The translations under genes and the position numbers were made by a program. Source: Blastococcus sp. LR1 (GTDB taxonomy: Bacteria; Actinomycetota; Actinomycetes; Mycobacteriales; Geodermatophilaceae). Taken from it: 64,000 bases of DNA. Location of the stretch: NCBI RefSeq assembly GCF_020166105.1, contig NZ_JAIUJY010000004.1:541302-605301 (forward strand), read 5' to 3'. Numbering within the stretch: position 1 is the stretch's first letter; every line of letters begins with the position of its first letter. Of the stretch, positions 46,938-55,137 are shown one piece after another. The notes beneath the pieces are model-generated. The model had not been told where the DNA came from, did not search any database, and was given only the letters and a program-made list of their open reading frames with translations.

Positions 46938-49052
46938 TCAGGACACCGTGACCGTGCCGGTCGCCGTCTGCACGGTGAGGGTGCCGCCCTGGAAACGCTG
47001 GGCGACGCCACCCGGGACGGCGCGCTGCTCCTCGACGGGATAACCGAGGGCCCCGACCTCCCAGCCGCGCGCGCCCCAGGCATCCCGGATCGCGCCGCTG
47101 ACCGCGCGCGCACCGGTCGCCGGGCTCCAGTACACGGAGCCCTTCGCGAACGTCTGGAAGCAGCCACCGCGGACCAGCCCGCACCGCTCTTCGCCGGTCG
47201 GGTAGCCCAGGGATCCGGCGCCTCCGCCGCTGGCCGTCCAGGTGGCAGCGATGGCGCCCCGGATCGAGTGGGCGCCGGTGCCGGGGGAGTAGTGGATCGT
47301 GCCGTGCTGGAAGTTCTGCGAGCAGCCGGTGCTGCTGGTGCCGCAGTTGTCGCCGCCGGTGGGGTAGCCGAGCCAGCTGCGCTCCCAGCCCAGGGCGCCC
47401 CAGGTGCCGAGGATCGCCCCGCGGACGGGCTGTGCGCCGGTGGCCGGGCTGTAGTAGACGGCGCCCTTGGCGAAGGGCTGGAAGCACCCGCGCCCCGGGA
47501 GCCCGCAGACCTCACCGCCCGTCGGGTAACCGATCAGCTTCATCGGGCCACTGCCGGACTTCCAGGCGGCGCCGATGGTGCCGCGGACGGGTACCGCTCC
47601 GGTGGACGGCGACCAGTGGATGCTGCCGTTCTGGAAGTTCTGCGAGCAGCCGGTGCTGCTGGTGCCGCAGTTGTCGCCGCCGGTGGGGTAGCCGAGCCAG
47701 CCGCGCTCCCAGCCCAGCGCACCCCAGGTGTTGAAGATGGCGCCGCGGACCGCGTGAGCTCCTGCCGACTTGCTGGCGTAGATGATCCCGCCCTGGAAGA
47801 CCTGGAAGCACCCGCTGTCAGGGAGCCCGCACACGCGGTCGGCGACGGGGTAGCCGACGACGCCCCGCTCCCAGCCCTGGGCGTGGTAGCCGGCGGTGAT
47901 CGGCGCCGCGACCGGCACGGCGCCCGTGGCGGGGCTGTAGTAGAGGGTGGCCTTCTGGAAGCTCTGCAGGCAGCCGCCGCGGACGAGGCCGCAGACCTCG
48001 CCGCCGGTGGGATAGCCCAGTGACCCGGTCTCCCAGCCGCGGCCTGCCCAGGCCGCGCCGATGGCGCCACCGACGGCATGGGCGCCGCTGGCATGGCTCC
48101 AGTAGATGGCGCCGAACTGGAAGTTCTGGAAGCAGCCACCGCCGGCCAGGCCGCAGATGTAGCCCGACGTCGGACCGCCGAGGCGGCCCGTCGGGCCCCC
48201 GAGGGCGCTGTGCGCCTCGAGGATGGCGGCGGCGCCCGGTGACTGCGTCGAGCCGAACCAGTCGGTGAAATAGGTCCAGAAGTTCCGGTTGCCGTAGGTC
48301 GCGCACCCGAAGTCGGGGGAGGTCCTGGGGACGCCGGCCGGGCCGGAGAAGAGTGCGGCCTGCGTGGGTCGGTACGGCGTGTAGTTGTAGAGCCCTGCGG
48401 TCGCCTGATTGGCGATGTAGACCTGCGAGGTGCCGCATCCGATGTTCGGGTGGTACTGGATGGTGTTGGTCCGGCCGGCCTTGTAGCCGTACCGCGAGGC
48501 CTCGACCCGGTACCTCTGGAACTGCCGCGCGGCGAAGTAGACCTGGCTCACCAGCCCCTGGAAGGCCGGGTTGCAGGGGGCGGTGTCGGGGCAGCCGAAC
48601 CCGGTGGCCTTCTGGTACTCGTAGGTGCCGGGCTTCGTCCGGGTGACGAGGCTCTGCTCCTTCTGGAGCAGTACGAGCAGGACGCGCGGATTGATGCCGC
48701 ACGCGAGCGACGACTTGGCGATGATCGTCCCGGCGGATTCCCGAAGTGCGCCGCGGTATCCCGCGCACAGGTTGTCCGCGGCCTGGTCGGCGGTGTCCTG
48801 CGTGTAGTCCTTGAGGCAGGGCATGGTGCCGGCGACGCAGTTGGTCCCCTTGGCGTCCAGGAAGCGCTCGATGGCGAGAGCGTCCATCGACAGGGCGTCG
48901 AAGAAGACGGCGTCGGAGATGATGTTGCCCGCGTCGAACAGGTTCATGTCGGCGGCCCGAGCCGTGCTGTCCGGTGCGCTGCCCGTCGTCGGGACCAGCA
49001 GGGCAGTAGCGACCAGGGCTGCGACGGTGACCAGCCGGGTGAGAGCGCGCAT
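46938..49052 (-). CDS. Secreted LGFP-repeat protein with an unassigned N-terminal domain
   Basis: 704 residues with a signal peptide (residues 1-35). The N-terminal domain (about 35-280) is Cys-rich and has ISDAVFFDALSM, FLDAKGTNC, ACGINPRVLLVLLQKEQSLVTR and GYKAGRTNTIQYHPN. The Glu of LLQKEQSL resembles the catalytic Glu of lysozyme-like folds; homologues are, as I recall, labelled hemagglutinin or LGFP protein. A cell-wall hydrolase is possible, not shown. Then eight LGFP-type repeats, seven with Cys pairs (CGL-x-x-GGC, CGTSSTGC), some nearly identical in DNA. ATG 49052 shares one base with the stop of the lipoprotein gene (TGATG), so the two are coupled. Confidence 0.9.
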   Translation of the reverse strand: MRALTRLVTVAALVATALLVPTTGSAPDSTARAADMNLFDAGNIISDAVFFDALSMDALAIERFLDAKGTNCVAGTMPCLKDYTQDTADQAADNLCAGYRGALRESAGTIIAKSSLACGINPRVLLVLLQKEQSLVTRTKPGTYEYQKATGFGCPDTAPCNPAFQGLVSQVYFAARQFQRYRVEASRYGYKAGRTNTIQYHPNIGCGTSQVYIANQATAGLYNYTPYRPTQAALFSGPAGVPRTSPDFGCATYGNRNFWTYFTDWFGSTQSPGAAAILEAHSALGGPTGRLGGPTSGYICGLAGGGCFQNFQFGAIYWSHASGAHAVGGAIGAAWAGRGWETGSLGYPTGGEVCGLVRGGCLQSFQKATLYYSPATGAVPVAAPITAGYHAQGWERGVVGYPVADRVCGLPDSGCFQVFQGGIIYASKSAGAHAVRGAIFNTWGALGWERGWLGYPTGGDNCGTSSTGCSQNFQNGSIHWSPSTGAVPVRGTIGAAWKSGSGPMKLIGYPTGGEVCGLPGRGCFQPFAKGAVYYSPATGAQPVRGAILGTWGALGWERSWLGYPTGGDNCGTSSTGCSQNFQHGTIHYSPGTGAHSIRGAIAATWTASGGGAGSLGYPTGEERCGLVRGGCFQTFAKGSVYWSPATGARAVSGAIRDAWGARGWEVGALGYPVEEQRAVPGGVAQRFQGGTLTVQTATGTVTVS
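47307..47700 (-). repeat. Identical 70-bp blocks within the LGFP array
   Basis: 47307-47376 and 47631-47700 are identical over 70 bp, offset 324 bp (two repeat units), and stay similar beyond. They encode the parts with CGTSSTGCSQNFQ. Recent duplication or gene conversion. Confidence 0.88.
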
Positions 49053-49585
49053 CACGGCACCACCACCTCCACCGGCTCGGACGAGGCGGTCGACGTACCG
49101 GAGCGGTAGCTGAGGACCGCCGACCACGGACCGGGGGACAACTGGCTGCCGGGGACGGAGGCGCCACCGCACCAGGTCGTGTTGACGTCCGGGGTGGCGG
49201 GCACGGTCGCCGTGACCGATGTGCCGGCACGGGTGAGGGTCAGGGTGCAGGTGGCATCGCCCGTGCCGACCACGGTGAGGTGCCCGTCGACCTCGACGGC
49301 GCCGACGGCGGGGTTCCAGCCGGAGTAGGTGAGGAAGACGGTGGCGTCGTCCGCAGGGGCAGGGGTGACCCGGGGGTCCGTGGCCACGTCGGTCGGGTCC
49401 GGGCGCGTGGGGTCGATCGGCGCGCCGTAGACGCCGGGAGCGTCATCGACCGCCGCCTCGACGGAGGGGGCGGCGGACGTGGTGTCCGCATCGTCGGCCG
49501 GACTCTCCGTGGACCCGCAGGCCGCGAGGCCGGAGAGAGCCGCCAGGCCGATGGCGAGAGCGGCAGTGTGCCTTCTGTGGAGCAT
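49052..49585 (-). CDS. Lipoprotein, LpqH-like size and layout
   Basis: 177 residues. Signal peptide with lipobox LAAC (Cys at about residue 23), an Ala/Asp/Thr-Pro linker to about 75, then a beta-rich domain with FLTYSGWNPAVGAVEVDGHLTVVGTG, two cysteines (ATCTLTL and TTWCGGASV), and a Val/Pro ending. ATG 49585 with AAGGGAAG upstream is chosen over a longer frame. Coupled by TGATG to the LGFP gene that follows, repeating the lipoprotein + LGFP pairing seen at 34.7-37.0 kb, though in reverse order. Confidence 0.83.
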   Translation of the reverse strand: MLHRRHTAALAIGLAALSGLAACGSTESPADDADTTSAAPSVEAAVDDAPGVYGAPIDPTRPDPTDVATDPRVTPAPADDATVFLTYSGWNPAVGAVEVDGHLTVVGTGDATCTLTLTRAGTSVTATVPATPDVNTTWCGGASVPGSQLSPGPWSAVLSYRSGTSTASSEPVEVVVP

Positions 49586-49723
49586 CGTCTTCCCTTGCTG
49601 GATGGTTCGGGGCCTCGTGCTGGATCCCCTCCGCGGCCAGGTCGGTGTCACCCGCAACTTGACTACTCCTCAGGTTCGCACGAGCACGCAGTGCAACCAG
49701 GGAGCGACGCGGACCTGTTCGTC

Positions 49724-49729
49724 TAGGCT
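49724..49729 (+). promoter_or_regulatory. -10 element of purKE
   Basis: TAGGCT, 9 nt, then ATG at 49739: leaderless or with a leader of 1-3 nt. Confidence 0.5.
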
Positions 49730-49738
49730 CATCGCCCG

Positions 49739-50950
49739 ATGCCTGGACCCACGCCTCTCGACCCGGCCACCGGCCTGCCCGTCGTCGCCATGGTCGGCGG
49801 TGGCCAGCTCGCGCGGATGACCCATCAGGCGGCCGTCGCGCTGGGGCAGTCGCTCCGGGTGCTCTCGGCCGGACCGGCGGAGTCCGCCGCCCTGGTGGCC
49901 GCCGACGTCCGGATCGGCGCCCACGACGACCTCGACGCCCTCCGCGACCTGGCCGACGGCGCCACGGTGGTCACCTTCGACCACGAGCACGTCCCGACCG
50001 AGCACCTGGCGGCCCTCGAGCGCGACGGTGTCCGGGTCGCACCCGGACCGGCGGCGCTGGTGCACGCCCAGGACAAGCTGGTGATGCGCCGCGCTCTGGC
50101 TGGAGCGGGCGAGCCGCAGCCGGCGTGGGCCGAGGTGGTCTCGGCCGACGACGTCGCAGCTTTCGCCGACGCCCACGGGTGGCCGGTGGTCCTCAAGACC
50201 CCGCGAGGCGGCTACGACGGCAAGGGCGTCTTCGTGGTGGACGACGTCGCCGAGGCCGCCGCGCTGGTCGACCGGCACGGCACGCTGCTCGCCGAGGAGC
50301 GCGTCGCCATGGTGCGCGAGCTCTCCGCCCAGGTGGCCCGCTCGCCCTTCGGGCAGGTGGCGGTCTGGCCGGTGGTGGAGACCGTGCAGCGCGACGGCGT
50401 CTGCGCGGAGGTCTACGCACCGGCACCCGGTCTCGACGACGACCTCGCCACCGCCGCCCAGGAGCTCGCCGTTCGCATCGCCGACCGGCTCGGCGTCGTC
50501 GGCATGCTCGCCGTGGAGCTGTTCCAGACGCCGGACGGCGTCGTGGTCAACGAGCTGGCCATGCGGCCGCACAACTCCGGGCACTGGTCGATCGAGGGCG
50601 CTCGCACCAGCCAGTTCGAGCAGCACCTGCGCGCGGTGCTCGACTACCCGCTCGGCTCGACGGCGATGACCGCCCCGGTCGTGGTGATGGCCAACGTGCT
50701 CGGCGGCGCCGCGGCGGCCGACGACTGGGCCGGCCCCGGTCTGGACGAGCGGATCCACCACTTCATGGCGCACTGGCCCGACGTGAAGCTGCACTGGTAC
50801 GGCAAGGGTCAGCGGGCCGGCCGCAAGCTCGGCCACGTGACCGCGCTGGGGGAGGACCTCGACGAGGTCCGGGCCCGCGCCGTCGCCGCCGCCCGGTACC
50901 TGGCCGACGGCGTGGTCGATCCGGCGTTCGCCTTCGACGAGGAGCACTGA
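49739..50950 (+). CDS. purK: 5-(carboxyamino)imidazole ribonucleotide synthase
   Basis: ATP-grasp enzyme, 403 residues: AIR + ATP + bicarbonate to N5-CAIR in purine synthesis. Visible: [17 protein letters not shown] at the N-terminus, [25 protein letters not shown] (ATP-binding glycine loop), [28 protein letters not shown] (metal/ATP site, Asn-Glu-x-x-x-Arg), and the [12 protein letters not shown] ending of the core. N5-CAIR goes to PurE, encoded 8 bp downstream. Confidence 0.97.
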   Translation: MPGPTPLDPATGLPVVAMVGGGQLARMTHQAAVALGQSLRVLSAGPAESAALVAADVRIGAHDDLDALRDLADGATVVTFDHEHVPTEHLAALERDGVRVAPGPAALVHAQDKLVMRRALAGAGEPQPAWAEVVSADDVAAFADAHGWPVVLKTPRGGYDGKGVFVVDDVAEAAALVDRHGTLLAEERVAMVRELSAQVARSPFGQVAVWPVVETVQRDGVCAEVYAPAPGLDDDLATAAQELAVRIADRLGVVGMLAVELFQTPDGVVVNELAMRPHNSGHWSIEGARTSQFEQHLRAVLDYPLGSTAMTAPVVVMANVLGGAAAADDWAGPGLDERIHHFMAHWPDVKLHWYGKGQRAGRKLGHVTALGEDLDEVRARAVAAARYLADGVVDPAFAFDEEH

Positions 50951-50958
50951 GGAGCACG

Positions 50959-51486
50959 ATGACCGAGCAGCGCCGCGACAGCGACGACCCCGTGGTCGGC
51001 ATCGTGATGGGCAGCGACTCCGACTGGCCGATGATGGAGCCGGCGGCCGCGGCGCTGGAGGAGTTCGGCGTCCCCTACGAGGCGCACGTGGTCTCCGCCC
51101 ACCGCACCCCGCGCCGGATGCTCGACTACGCGGAGAGCGCCGCAGGGCGCGGACTGCGGGTCGTCATCGCCGGCGCCGGGGGAGCTGCCCACCTGCCGGG
51201 GATGGTCGCGGCCTCGACCCCGCTGCCGGTGATCGGCGTTCCCCGTCCGCTGGACAGGCTCGACGGGCTGGACAGCCTGCTGTCCATCGTCCAGATGCCG
51301 GCCGGTGTGCCGGTCGCGACGGTGAGCATCGGCGGAGGACGCAACGCCGGTCTGCTGGCCGTCCGCATCCTCGCGGCGGGGAACCCGGAGCTCCTCGCCG
51401 CCGTGGTCCGCTTCCAGGCCGACCTCGCCGAGTCCGTCGTCGCACGCGACCTGGCCCTGCAGGAGCGGCTCGCTACCGACGGGTGA
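50959..51486 (+). CDS. purE: N5-CAIR mutase
   Basis: 175 residues, class I PurE: N5-CAIR to [18 protein letters not shown] (phosphate/nucleotide loop), [10 protein letters not shown] with the catalytic His, and [15 protein letters not shown] are diagnostic. Start ATG with GAGGAG just upstream, overlapping the purK stop region. Operon with purK. Confidence 0.97.
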   Translation: MTEQRRDSDDPVVGIVMGSDSDWPMMEPAAAALEEFGVPYEAHVVSAHRTPRRMLDYAESAAGRGLRVVIAGAGGAAHLPGMVAASTPLPVIGVPRPLDRLDGLDSLLSIVQMPAGVPVATVSIGGGRNAGLLAVRILAAGNPELLAAVVRFQADLAESVVARDLALQERLATDG

Positions 51487-51489
51487 TGC

Positions 51490-51506
51490 GGCCCCCTGCG
51501 GGGGCC
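51490..51506 (+). terminator. Hairpin after purE
   Basis: GGCCCCC-TGC-GGGGGCC, a 7-bp perfect stem beginning 4 nt after the purE stop. No U-tract; probable terminator between purKE and the acyl-CoA dehydrogenase promoter. Confidence 0.6.
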
Positions 51507-51549
51507 CACCGCGAGCGCGCGAGTGGAGGGGGGTAGGGGGTCCCTCAAC

Positions 51550-51555
51550 TACGAT
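51550..51555 (+). promoter_or_regulatory. -10 element, leaderless promoter of the acyl-CoA dehydrogenase gene
   Basis: TACGAT, 7 nt, then GTG at 51563. No Shine-Dalgarno sequence. Confidence 0.6.
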
Positions 51556-51562
51556 CGGTCGC

Positions 51563-52738
51563 GTGGGAGACAACGCTGCGGGGCTCTACGCCCTGACCGA
51601 GGAGCACGACGCCATCCGCGCCGCCGTCCGCGACATCGCCGAGCGGGAGATCGCGCCGTACGCGGCCGAGGTCGACGCCGACTCGCGGTTCCCGATCGAG
51701 GCGCAGAAGGCGCTGACGGCGGCCGGGTTCCAGGCGACCCACATCCCCGAGCAGTACGGCGGCGAGGGCGCCGACGCGATCGCGACCTGCATCGTCATCG
51801 AGGAGGTCGCCCGCGTCGACGTCAGCGCCTCGCTGATCCCCGCGGTGAACAAGCTCGGCTCGATGCCGATCATCCTGAGCGCCGACGAGGCCCTCAAGCA
51901 GAAGGTGCTCGCGCCCATCGCCGCCGGCGACGCGATGATCAGCTACGGCCTCTCCGAGCGCGAGGCCGGTTCCGACGCCGCCGCGATGAAGACCCGCGCC
52001 CGTCTCGACGGCGACTCCTGGGTGCTCAACGGCACCAAGGCGTGGATCACCAACTCCGGCATCTCCGAGTGGTACACGGTCATGGCCGTGACCGACCCGG
52101 AGAAGGGCGCCAAGGGCATCTCCGCCTTCGTCGTCCACCGCGACGACCCGGGCTTCGCCGTCGGCCCCAAGGAACGGAAGATGGGGATCAAGGGCTCGCC
52201 CACCTGCGAGCTCTACTTCACCGACTGCACCATCCCGGCCGACCGGATCATCGGCGAGCCCGGCACCGGCTTCAAGACCGCCCTGCGGACGCTGGACTTC
52301 ACCCGGCCGACCATCGGCGCGCAGGCCGTGGGCGTCGCGCAGGGCGCCCTGGACGCCGCCGTCGAGTACACCCGCGAGCGCAGGCAGTTCGGCCGCGCGA
52401 TCGCCGACAACCAGGGCGTGCAGTTCATGCTCGCCGACATGTCCATCCAGATCGAGGCCGCCCGGCACCTGGTCTACGTCGCCGCTGCCCGAGGCGAGGC
52501 CGCCCACGCCGGCGGCAAGGTCGACCCGGACCTCGGCCGACTGTGCGCCGCCGCGAAGTCCTTCGCCTCCGACGTCGCGATGAAGGTGACCACCGACGCC
52601 GTCCAGCTCTTCGGCGGCGCCGGCTACACCCAGGACTTCCCGGTCGAGCGGATGATGCGCGACGCCAAGATCACCCAGATCTACGAGGGCACCAACCAGG
52701 TGCAGCGCATGGTGATCGCCCGCAGCCTGCTGCGCTGA
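51563..52738 (+). CDS. fadE25: Acyl-CoA dehydrogenase
   Basis: FAD enzyme, 391 residues, introducing the alpha-beta double bond into acyl-CoA and passing electrons to ETF. Visible: QYGGEGADAIA, YGLSEREAGSDAAAMKTRA (FAD/substrate loop), WITNSGISEWYTVMA, KMGIKGSPTCELYFTDC, ERRQFGRAIADNQGVQFMLADM, QLFGGAGYTQDFPVERMMRD, and the ending YEGTNQVQRMVIAR where the catalytic Glu of short/branched-chain enzymes lies. Next to purKE as fadE25 is in mycobacteria, hence the symbol by synteny; the substrate is not proven. It could feed propionyl-CoA metabolism. Confidence 0.95.
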   Translation: MGDNAAGLYALTEEHDAIRAAVRDIAEREIAPYAAEVDADSRFPIEAQKALTAAGFQATHIPEQYGGEGADAIATCIVIEEVARVDVSASLIPAVNKLGSMPIILSADEALKQKVLAPIAAGDAMISYGLSEREAGSDAAAMKTRARLDGDSWVLNGTKAWITNSGISEWYTVMAVTDPEKGAKGISAFVVHRDDPGFAVGPKERKMGIKGSPTCELYFTDCTIPADRIIGEPGTGFKTALRTLDFTRPTIGAQAVGVAQGALDAAVEYTRERRQFGRAIADNQGVQFMLADMSIQIEAARHLVYVAAARGEAAHAGGKVDPDLGRLCAAAKSFASDVAMKVTTDAVQLFGGAGYTQDFPVERMMRDAKITQIYEGTNQVQRMVIARSLLR

Positions 52739-52772
52739 GCCCGACCGGGCGCGAGCTGCGGCTGCCGGTGCC

Positions 52773-53594
52773 TCAGCCCAGCAGGCGGGAGATGCCCGCG
52801 AGGCGCTGGTCCCCGGCCATGGTGGCCAGCCACGCCGACCAGCCGGGTCGCGCCCGCAGCTCCTCCAGGGCCGCCCGCGCCGCGGGGCGGTCCCCGCGGC
52901 GCGAGGCGGCGAGCGCGGCGTAGAGGTCGCGGGCGCCCTCCGGGGCGAAGACCGCGAGGGTCTCGTAGTCGCTCTCGGCGTACGCCCGCTGCAGATTCCA
53001 CAGCATCCGCAGCTGCGCCACCGGATCGCCCGAGTCGTCGACCCGCAGGTCGGTGACCACCCCGTCGTCCTCGTCGGTGGCCGGTGCGGTGCCCACGACC
53101 AGCAGCGCCGCGGACTGCCGCCCCCGCAGGTCGCCGCCGGCCTCCTGCCCCGCGGTCAGCGCGGCCAGCAGCCGGTCGGCCAGCGGTCCGGGGCGGCCGG
53201 AGAACCCCCGCAGCATCGCCGGGAGCACCTCCGGAGAGGCCAGCATGTTGCCCTGGACGGTGACGCCGTCACCGACCAGATGGCCGCACTCGGGAAAGGA
53301 TCCCGGCCCGGTGTCGGCGGCGATCCGGCCCGTCGCGTCGACGACGGCGACCTGCCGCTCGGCGTCCTCGGCGGCGTGCGCCGCCCGCCGCACCAGCTCC
53401 GCGGGGGCGGCCCCGCCCGCCAGCGCCGTCAGCAGCGACGCCCCGAGCCCGCGGCGGCTCCGGGCCTGGACGGCGACGACGCCGACCCCCGGCGCCGCGC
53501 TGGGCACGGCGCGGCCGACGGCGAGGATGCACGAGGAGACGGCGATGCCCATCTCACCGGCGACGGGGTCGTGGCCGAGGACGGAGAAGGTCAT
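52773..53594 (-). CDS. DUF1028 domain protein
   Basis: 273 residues. Begins TFSVLGHDPVAGEMGIAVSSCILAVG, with GVVAVQA and later GNMLASPEVLPAM, the DUF1028 pattern, an Ntn-hydrolase-like family of unknown function. The C-terminal 80 residues ([30 protein letters not shown]) look like a small helical, TPR-like extension. Cytoplasmic; no neighbour explains it. ATG 53594. Confidence 0.88.
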   Translation of the reverse strand: MTFSVLGHDPVAGEMGIAVSSCILAVGRAVPSAAPGVGVVAVQARSRRGLGASLLTALAGGAAPAELVRRAAHAAEDAERQVAVVDATGRIAADTGPGSFPECGHLVGDGVTVQGNMLASPEVLPAMLRGFSGRPGPLADRLLAALTAGQEAGGDLRGRQSAALLVVGTAPATDEDDGVVTDLRVDDSGDPVAQLRMLWNLQRAYAESDYETLAVFAPEGARDLYAALAASRRGDRPAARAALEELRARPGWSAWLATMAGDQRLAGISRLLG

Positions 53595-53669
53595 GCGCCG
53601 GACCGCCCGTTGCAGCTGCCGACGACCATGCCCCTGACCACCGTCCGTCGCGGCGACCGGCGCCCCTGA

Positions 53670-54509
53670 TCAGGCGGGACGGCCCAGCTCGCGAATGCCC
53701 TCGATCCGGCGTCCGAGCGTAGCCGTCACCCGCTCGGCCTCGGCGCGCCGCGCCACGCGGTCCTCGGCCGCGTGGCGGTGCAGCACCAGCGAGGCGCCGG
53801 CCGCCAGCGGAGCGAGCAGCCAGGCCACCGGCCCGGCCTCCTCGGCGGTGCGTTCCTCCACCAGCACCCGGTCGCCGGCGACGATCCCGAGCCGCCCGGC
53901 CAGCTCCGTGGCCGCGGGCACCAGGCCGCCGAGCTCCAGGGCCAGGCCGCCCACCAGCAGCCCGGGCTCCGTGGGCCGCGGCGGGTCGTAGGGCGTGAAG
54001 AAGTCGCCGTGCACCCGCACCTCGAGGGCGAAGTCCCGGGCCTCGCCGGTGTACCCGGCCATGCCGAGGCCGAGCGGGTGCAGGGAGAGCCCGAGCAGCT
54101 CGCCGGTGCCGGCGGCCGCCTGTGCCTCCTCCAGCGCGTCGAGCCGGTCCCGCGCGGCCAGCACGACGTCGACGTCGGCCAGCCGCTCCTCGTCCTCGGT
54201 CGCGGTGTCGAGCACGGCCGCGCCGCAGCTCCACACCGCCAGCAGCACCGCCGCCGTCTGCCAGTGGACCGGGAGGGCCAGCGCCACGGTGCTGCCCGGC
54301 CCGACGTCGAACTCGTCCTGCAGCAGGTTGGCGGTCTTGGCGACCCAGTTGGCCAGGGTCGCCGCCGACAGCTCGACCCGCTCGTCGGTCGCGTCGTCGT
54401 AGAAGGTGACCAGCGGCGCGGCGGGGTCGCGGCGCAGCGCCGCGGCGAGCAGGTCGGCGGGCAACGCGGCCCCGGAGGTCGGAGACGCGGTGGGTCCTGT
54501 GGTGGTCAC
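53670..54509 (-). CDS. TIGR03089 family protein (degenerate AMP-binding-like)
   Basis: 279 residues, resembling the N-terminal part of acyl-CoA synthetases (ATLANWVAKTANLLQDEFDVGPGSTVALALPVHWQTAAVLLAVWSCGAAVL) but without the AMP-binding P-loop (T-S-G-T-T-G-x-P-K), so it is not a working adenylase. It matches the actinobacterial TIGR03089 family as I recall it, which in M. tuberculosis (Rv3268) lies beside an LCP gene. Function unknown. GTG 54509; divergent from the DPA operon. Confidence 0.85.
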   Translation of the reverse strand: MTTTGPTASPTSGAALPADLLAAALRRDPAAPLVTFYDDATDERVELSAATLANWVAKTANLLQDEFDVGPGSTVALALPVHWQTAAVLLAVWSCGAAVLDTATEDEERLADVDVVLAARDRLDALEEAQAAAGTGELLGLSLHPLGLGMAGYTGEARDFALEVRVHGDFFTPYDPPRPTEPGLLVGGLALELGGLVPAATELAGRLGIVAGDRVLVEERTAEEAGPVAWLLAPLAAGASLVLHRHAAEDRVARRAEAERVTATLGRRIEGIRELGRPA

Positions 54510-54585
54510 GGGACCAGAGTGTCAGGACAGGGCGGGACGGATCGGTCCGCCCCGTTTCGTGCCGCGAAGCGCGCGGGCTCCCGTA

Positions 54586-54591
54586 TACAGT
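54586..54591 (+). promoter_or_regulatory. Possible -10 element of the DPA operon
   Basis: TACAGT (overlapped by TATACA at 54584-54589), 9 nt before ATG 54601; the same spacing as the purK promoter. Confidence 0.4.
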
Positions 54592-54600
54592 CGGCTCCCG

Positions 54601-55137
54601 ATGACTGCAGCACCGGGCACCGCCCTGACCCGCATCGACCACGCACTGCTCCGCTCCACGCGGCGCACGCTGGGCGGCACGCCCGCCGTCCCGGTGGCCC
54701 AGGGCCTGTCGCACTTCGGCGAGCACGCTCTCGGCTGGCTGGCCCTCGGGGCCGCCGGCTGGCTCTCGGGCCGCCGTCGCCCGGAGTGGGTCGCCGGCGC
54801 CGCCGGCGTCGTCGCCGCCCACGCCGCCGGTGTGGTGGTGAAGCGCGTGGTGCGCCGGGTCCGCCCGGCGCTGGAGGACGTGCCGGCCCTGGTGTCGACG
54901 CCGAGCCGGCTGAGCTTTCCCAGCGCGCACAGCTGCTCCACCGCCGCCGCCGCCGTCGGCTTCGGGCCCATGCTGGGTCATCTGCCCATGGCCGCGGTGA
55001 CCGGCGTGATGCTGGTCTCCCGCGTCCTGCTGGGCGTGCACTACCCCTCCGACGTCGTCTCCGGTGCGGCGCTCGGAGCGGGCGTGGCCGCCGTCGTCCG
55101 CCGTCGTCTCATCGGAACCGCAGCCAGGAAGGCATGA
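54601..55137 (+). CDS. PAP2 family phosphatase (probable decaprenylphosphoryl-5-phosphoribose phosphatase)
   Basis: 178-residue membrane phosphatase. PAP2 signature in three parts: KRVVRRVRP (K-x6-RP), SFPSAHSCSTAA (PSxH), and SRVLLGVHYPSDVVSG (SRx5Hx3D). As the first gene of an operon with ubiA, dprE1 and dprE2, it most likely removes the 5-phosphate from decaprenylphosphoryl-5-phosphoribose made by UbiA, as mycobacterial Rv3807c is proposed to do. ATGA overlap with ubiA. An undecaprenyl-pyrophosphate phosphatase role cannot be excluded. Confidence 0.9.
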   Translation: MTAAPGTALTRIDHALLRSTRRTLGGTPAVPVAQGLSHFGEHALGWLALGAAGWLSGRRRPEWVAGAAGVVAAHAAGVVVKRVVRRVRPALEDVPALVSTPSRLSFPSAHSCSTAAAAVGFGPMLGHLPMAAVTGVMLVSRVLLGVHYPSDVVSGAALGAGVAAVVRRRLIGTAARKA

